Origin: Xylogone sp. PMI_703
Taxonomy: Eukaryota > Ascomycota > Leotiomycetes
Direction of reading: 5' to 3'
DNA: 64,000 nt
Assembly: GCA_021399445.1 (NCBI GenBank)
Contig: JAJTUQ010000001.1
Location: 4,712,001-4,776,000, forward strand
Shown here: positions 59,440-64,000 of the stretch, piece by piece
Layout: every line of letters begins with the position of its first letter
Position numbering within the stretch: the stretch's first letter is position 1
Program-made: the position numbers and the translations under genes
Notes under the pieces: generated by a model
What the model was told of the DNA's origin: nothing
What the model saw: only the letters and a program-made list of their open reading frames with translations
Database searches by the model: none

Positions 59440-60751
59440 ATGGACGAAGCCAACTCCCTCCAGGTAAAGCCGCGGATGGGCCAGATCCTCAGGTCCAAGA
59501 GAGTCCGAATTACTGGTGCGGCTCTGTTCATCATCTTCGTCCTGGGCTACATTTTCTCGACCCCCCAGCGCAGACTCAACTTCGACTTCCTCCCCTCCTA
59601 TCGTCCATCAGGCCCTAGCAACTCTAACACTACACCACTCGCCGAGTGCACCAAAGACAGCATCAATTGGTCTCGCTTTGCCTACACTCAGTATGTCACC
59701 AACACCGAGTATCTCTGTAACTCGGTCATGCTCTTCGAGATCTTGCATCGTCTCGGCAGCAAGGCCGACCGTTTGATGATGTACCCCTCCAGCATGCACC
59801 CCGACCCGGCATCCCCCAACCAAGAGAGCCAGCTCTTGCTCAAAGCCCAGAATGATTACGGCGTGAAGCTGATGCCCATCGAGGTCCAGCACCGAGCTGT
59901 AGGAGACCGTAGGCATGAACCCAATCCTTACCTCCCCAAACTCTTCTCAGTACCACTATTGATAGACTAACAGACGTCGATGATGCAGCCACCTGGGCGG
60001 ATAGCTATACCAAGCTCTTAGCTTTCAACCAGACCCAGTATGAGCGTGTTCTCTCGCTCGATTCCGATTCCACCGTCCTCCAGCCCATGGACGAGCTCTT
60101 CCTCCTTCCGCCCTGTCCCGTCGCCATGCCTCGTGCCTACTGGCTGGACCAACCTTTCCTCAGCTCTCAGCTCGTCCTCATCCAGCCCTCCAAGGAAGAG
60201 TTCGCGCGCATCAAAGATGCAATTGATAATGCCAAAGGCGGAGACTTTGACATGGAGATTGTGAACAATCTGTACGGTAAAGACTGTATGATTATCCCAC
60301 ACCGCCGCTACGACCTCCTTACGGGTGAATTCCGCTCCAAGGGCCAGCATCTAACGTACCTTGGAAACGAGTATGAGCACTGGGATCCGGAGAAGATGTT
60401 GAAGGAGGCTAAGTTCCTACACTTCTCGGACTGGCCGATGCCGAAGCCGTGGTTGACTGCCTCGCCGGGCGTCCAGAGTGATACGCAACCGAAATGCGAT
60501 GTTGACGAGAAGGGGAACGAGGATTGTCGAGCCCGGGATATGTGGTTAGGGTTCTACAGCGATTTCAAGGAGCGGAGAAAGGTGGGTCTTATCTTTTCTT
60601 AACCCGTATTCACTCGACGCTCGTGTGTCATCTTACTAATCTGACATTTTTTTAGAACATTTGTGGCATGCCACCCAGTAAGATGAAAGCGAGGTCGGTA
60701 GACGAAGTAATGGAAAGGAGACCCTGGGAGTTTGTACCAGTATTAGAATGA
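59440..60751 (+). CDS. GT8-like Golgi N-acetylglucosaminyl/glycosyltransferase (type II membrane)
   Basis: Type II membrane glycosyltransferase similar to GT8-family fungal enzymes (GNT1-like). Exons 59440-59908, 59974-60581 and 60656-60751 give 390 residues. Short cytosolic N-terminus, membrane anchor (about 24-40, TGAALFIIFVLGYIF), then a luminal domain with YVTNTEYLCNSVMLFEIL near the start and the metal-binding DxD motif in VLSLDSDSTVLQPMDELF. Other conserved pieces: PRAYWLDQPFLSSQL and FLHFSDWPMPKPW. Donor sugar and acceptor cannot be assigned. The ATG at 59440 is the first in the frame; both introns (59909-59973, 60582-60655) are GT-AG. Confidence 0.83.
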
Positions 60752-62108
60752 GTCATGGTTTCTGTTATCGGTATTCTTGCCTATTTCTATAGAGGAGCTG
60801 GGACAAGGTATGGTTGATTAAAAGTATAAATGACAAGTAATGCTCGAACCTGCGCAGAATGGTGTAGTGAAAGAATAGGAGAGATAAAGAGTATTGTTTC
60901 AGCACACAGGTAGATGCAGTAAGAGGGTGCCTTCCTAAGCTGCATGTAAAACTAGTTGCTAAGCCAGGACCGTGCACCATCAGCTAAAGAGGAATGAAGT
61001 ATAACCCTTAGCAAGAGCACCCCCTGAGAGGCCAAACTAGACTTCAAGAAATAGTTGACCACATCCTATCCTATCCTATACTTATCCTATAAAGCAGCTC
61101 ACATCCACCGAAGAACCACCATTAGGACTCTCCCTTGCATCTAAACATCCAGGTATGATATCACGTATACAACTCACATTTTCTCACCAGTAGGTACTAC
61201 TCCCTACCACAAAACAAATTAAGAATTCCCACGTTTGAATAATTTCAAAGCCAAGTACAAGGTCTATCAACGGCGTTCATGAATCCTAGAACTTCCTTCC
61301 CTTTAACCAGAATCTAGAAAATCTAGCATAAGACACTGAGAAATTTCCATCCATAAGAACTTTCTCAAGAGATATATGCACCTTGTATGTCTCAAGTAGC
61401 CAGTTATGTGTGCCTTTGCTGGATTTACATCGGGTAGATTGCTTGATTAATCAGATATGAGAAAGAAATGCCTAGTTTATGTAGTAGAGATTGATCTTTT
61501 GTGATATTAGGATCGCTCAGTACACCGTACATATCAGGGGCGTCAGGATGAGCATCACGATGGCTATAGGGTCGACATCCCTGTTGGTATCGACTGTAGG
61601 TGCCAGGTAAGCTTTTTAACAAGAAGGCCTCGATAGTTAGTTACTACCTGGGAACTCTAGAGTAGTATCATTATCCAAAACTGACTCTCTATTGTCTCTC
61701 TTTCCTCCCGAGAAGTCTTGACGCGTCCGTCTTGGACACCGTTTACATTTTACCTGGATCCACTTGTGACATGCTGAGACCGGTGTCTACTCAGCAAACT
61801 TTAGCCTACTCCGTAAAAGGCAGAACATATCATTTATCTCTTCGCTGGTGGAGATGATTCGACCTTATGCAGAGGCTACCCACAGTTGTGCAAACTACTA
61901 GTACGGATAAATGGCCTGTTATCGAAATATTTGGCATTAGAACTTGAACTCTCAAATAGGTCCTGTATGACTTATACGAACCATCTATATGCTGTATATT
62001 TTGAGTTTGCCTAATTGGGTGTCAGCCATTTCGGCGAAGGGGATAACAAGAGCACTAGAAGGTGAGCGAACCACGTTTAGCTGGCGAGGCTAACCAGCCA
62101 ACTAAATC
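60752..62108. other. Intergenic, no gene recognised
   Basis: Convergent spacer, AT-rich. The minus-strand ORF at 61425-61622 has mildly protein-like composition but no splice partner or motif; not accepted as a gene. Confidence 0.45.
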
Positions 62109-63246
62109 TTAATTTACGCATTCGGAATCTATAATTACAGCGGTGTTGGACTTGTGCTCTGCCTCAATAGGTGGGTGTTCTGTCTCTCCCAGTATGTGAT
62201 CTTCAGCACGTTTGGCTTCCGGATATATGGCTCCATATATGGCTCCAAACAAACCCACAGCACCGACGACAAACGGGATCAACTGGCCAGTCGTATCGAT
62301 AGTATACATGCTGCGAATAGAGTTCCAGTAGATCGTTAGCTCGATGCCGAGTGCAGAGTATATGAAAGCAAAGAGGTTAGTTCCGACAAGCAGAACGGTA
62401 AGTAGACGTTGTTCGAAGCTGAAACGACCTTGGTTAGTCTCATTTTGTAAACTATAATGTTTAATTAGATCCTATATATACGTACCTCGTAGCTTTGGCC
62501 CTTTGAGCGTCGGATACGGCGGCTTTCCGGAGCCTCAGTTGTAGTCGTTGAGTGATGGACCTCACAGTCGCCCAGCTTGACGGTAGCCGCTCTTCAACCA
62601 ATGGTGAAAGGATAACCCAAAGGCCCCATGAATAGCCCAAGGCTGCAGAAATGGAAACGAACGCAAAAAATCTGGTAACTGACAGATTATATAAAGAGAC
62701 CTTGCTGAAAAGGAAACCAAAGGTACCACAGGGAGTCTCTTCGAAGTCTTTGAATAAACCATGGAGCCAAAACCAACTGCAGTAAATAGCAGCACCTGCT
62801 AGGACTAAAAACAGAGTGACAGCCTGAAACTTGTTAACCTTCGGAAGGCGTGCCCTCATGCTCTTTCGCATCCCGACACCCATGATGGTGTACACGCCGC
62901 CAAATATTATATAAGTTAATACCATAATTTCAGCCGCATAAGTCGGATCAGCTCGAGCAGTTATGATCAGGACCGCAAGGGAGACTGCAGTTATGAATGC
63001 TAGATACGCGTTAGCTAGTTCCGATCGTCCCTCGGGGTTGAAATTGCATATGACAAGCGCTGACGCCCACTGCATATAGACACCCAGTCGAATACCGAGG
63101 CCGTACAAATCCGGATTTCCCTCAAAGCCACAGCTAGCATCACGCTTTTGGGTTATAGAGGTTGGTTGAGATGTGGGGACAGCACGGCTGAGACTCGGCA
63201 CTACAAAGCAGAGGTAATAGAGACAACTCTTGAAGTGTAAACCCAT
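62109..63246 (-). CDS. Multi-pass membrane protein with signal peptide, fungal family of unknown function
   Basis: Exons 63246-62486 and 62418-62109, with a 67-nt intron (GACTAAC branch site), give 356 residues. A cleavable-type leader (MGLHFKSCLYYLCFVVPSLS) precedes a lumenal or external loop with one Cys (SCGFEGNPDLYGLGIRLG) and a run of helices: YLAFITAVSLAVLIITA, IMVLTYIIFGGVYTIMGVG, VTLFLVLAGAAIYCSWFWL, FFAFVSISAALGYSWGLWV, LLVGTNLFAFIYSALG and FVVGAVGLFGAIYGAIY. The C-terminal tail is acidic. Seven or so segments in total. Function is not known to me. Confidence 0.72.
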
Positions 63247-64000
63247 GCTAAAATCGATTTTATTGTTAGCCGATATTTGGACTTGATGGGGCGATATGAG
63301 GAATGAGGTGGAATAAAAAAAAGTGACTGTAATTTTGGGCGGAGCCTCGAGAAATTTATTCCAAGGGGCACACTCTATTCAGCTGAAGTGGGCGACGCCC
63401 CCTCTCCATGAAATGACCAATTGCAAAGACAGTACCAATTAGAATGCCTGCTTAATCGCTTCTGATTTATCAAGGTTACACTTAAATGCACAATGCGTTT
63501 ACCTGAGTGCACACCAATTTACTGATATCAGAAGTGCTTGAACCAACAAAACGGTCTCACATGTTTGTACAAGTATATGAGCAGTATTCTATAGAGAATA
63601 AAACAATAGATTATGCGTATAAGTATAATTAATCTTTATACCGTATCTGTTGTACCGTACTGTATGGGCTGTACCGTATCACTAACACCCTACGGCCGTT
63701 AAAGCAGCTCAGTTCCCCCTTCCGGACAGAAACATTTTTTTCATATCAAGATTGGCGTATGATATTCAGCTGTTGTACCTTGTCAGAATGTTGAAATCCG
63801 TCTAACCTAACAGAGCAGCGACCAAACAGCTAGTTGATAAGAGCTGTACAACTATAAAGGACTGCCCTTGCTTCCGTATTTCAGGGCTAGATCAATTTGA
63901 TGTCTTTGGAGTTATCCTAGTTTCACATATACCGCTATATCGATGACCTTGGGTGGGTGGTAATGGCAGCCTCAGACAACCGTCCTTTTGCACGATTCAA
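63247..64000. other. Right-edge intergenic region with a foldback-element fragment
   Basis: AT-rich, no gene supported. Contains foldback copy C near 63.65-63.71 kb. Confidence 0.5.
63650..63710. mobile_element. Foldback (MITE-like) element, fragment copy C
   Basis: Carries the same core (tgtatgggctgtaccgtatc) and the ccctacggccgtt stretch that correspond to the centre of copies A and B. The outer arms are missing or unrecognisable, so this is a partial copy. Confidence 0.55.

Noticed and set aside
61425..61622. 65-codon minus-strand ORF
   Set aside because: Mildly protein-like but no supporting splice sites or family; could be chance.

Overview
The window is nuclear DNA of a filamentous ascomycete. 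Genes are interrupted by short (about 50-80 nt) GT-AG introns with CTAAC/CTGAC-like branch sites. The protein families are typically fungal: Zn2Cys6 regulator, sedolisin, GPI-type cupredoxin, F-box, Clr5-domain and Est1-type-domain proteins. AT-rich gene-poor stretches lie between genes. A BAS2-like cysteine-repeat secreted protein, a sedolisin, a laccase-type oxidase and other secreted proteins suggest a plant-associated or saprotrophic fungus, possibly in the Leotiomycetes; that placement is inference.

Layout. 0-7.5 kb: Zn2Cys6 regulator cut by the left edge, divergent ORC5, a small possible gene, a cupredoxin-like surface protein and a Bet v1-like (SRPBCC) protein. 7.5-15 kb: gene-poor gap, a three-module BAS2-like secreted protein, a secreted sedolisin. 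17.6-26.4 kb: a poorly conserved C2H2-type gene, then a divergent pair (four-helix membrane protein; Est1-type domain protein with a C-terminal membrane bundle). 27.3 kb: tRNA-Met(CAT) with a nearby fragment copy. 29-36 kb: membrane-anchored multicopper oxidase and a divergent secreted acid phosphatase sharing a 2.2 kb promoter region. 36-47 kb: F-box protein, Cys-rich single-pass protein, dynamin-family GTPase and a divergent Clr5-domain protein. 47-50 kb: a decayed duplicate of exon 1 of a C2H2 gene, a minisatellite, a foldback element and the intact C2H2 gene. 51-55 kb: T5orf172-domain protein with a membrane tail, and an NmrA-like pseudogene. 55.8-63.2 kb: aspartic-protease-like surface protein lacking its catalytic Asp residues, a GT8-like Golgi glycosyltransferase and a multi-pass membrane protein.

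No biosynthetic cluster or operon-like unit is evident; co-regulation is suggested only by divergent promoters. Exon structures were worked out by hand from reading frames and splice signals, and are the main source of error. The most unusual items are the tri-modular BAS2-like protein, the membrane-anchored laccase, the Est1-type/membrane protein with its divergent partner, the duplicated and decayed zinc-finger exon, and a three-copy foldback repeat family.
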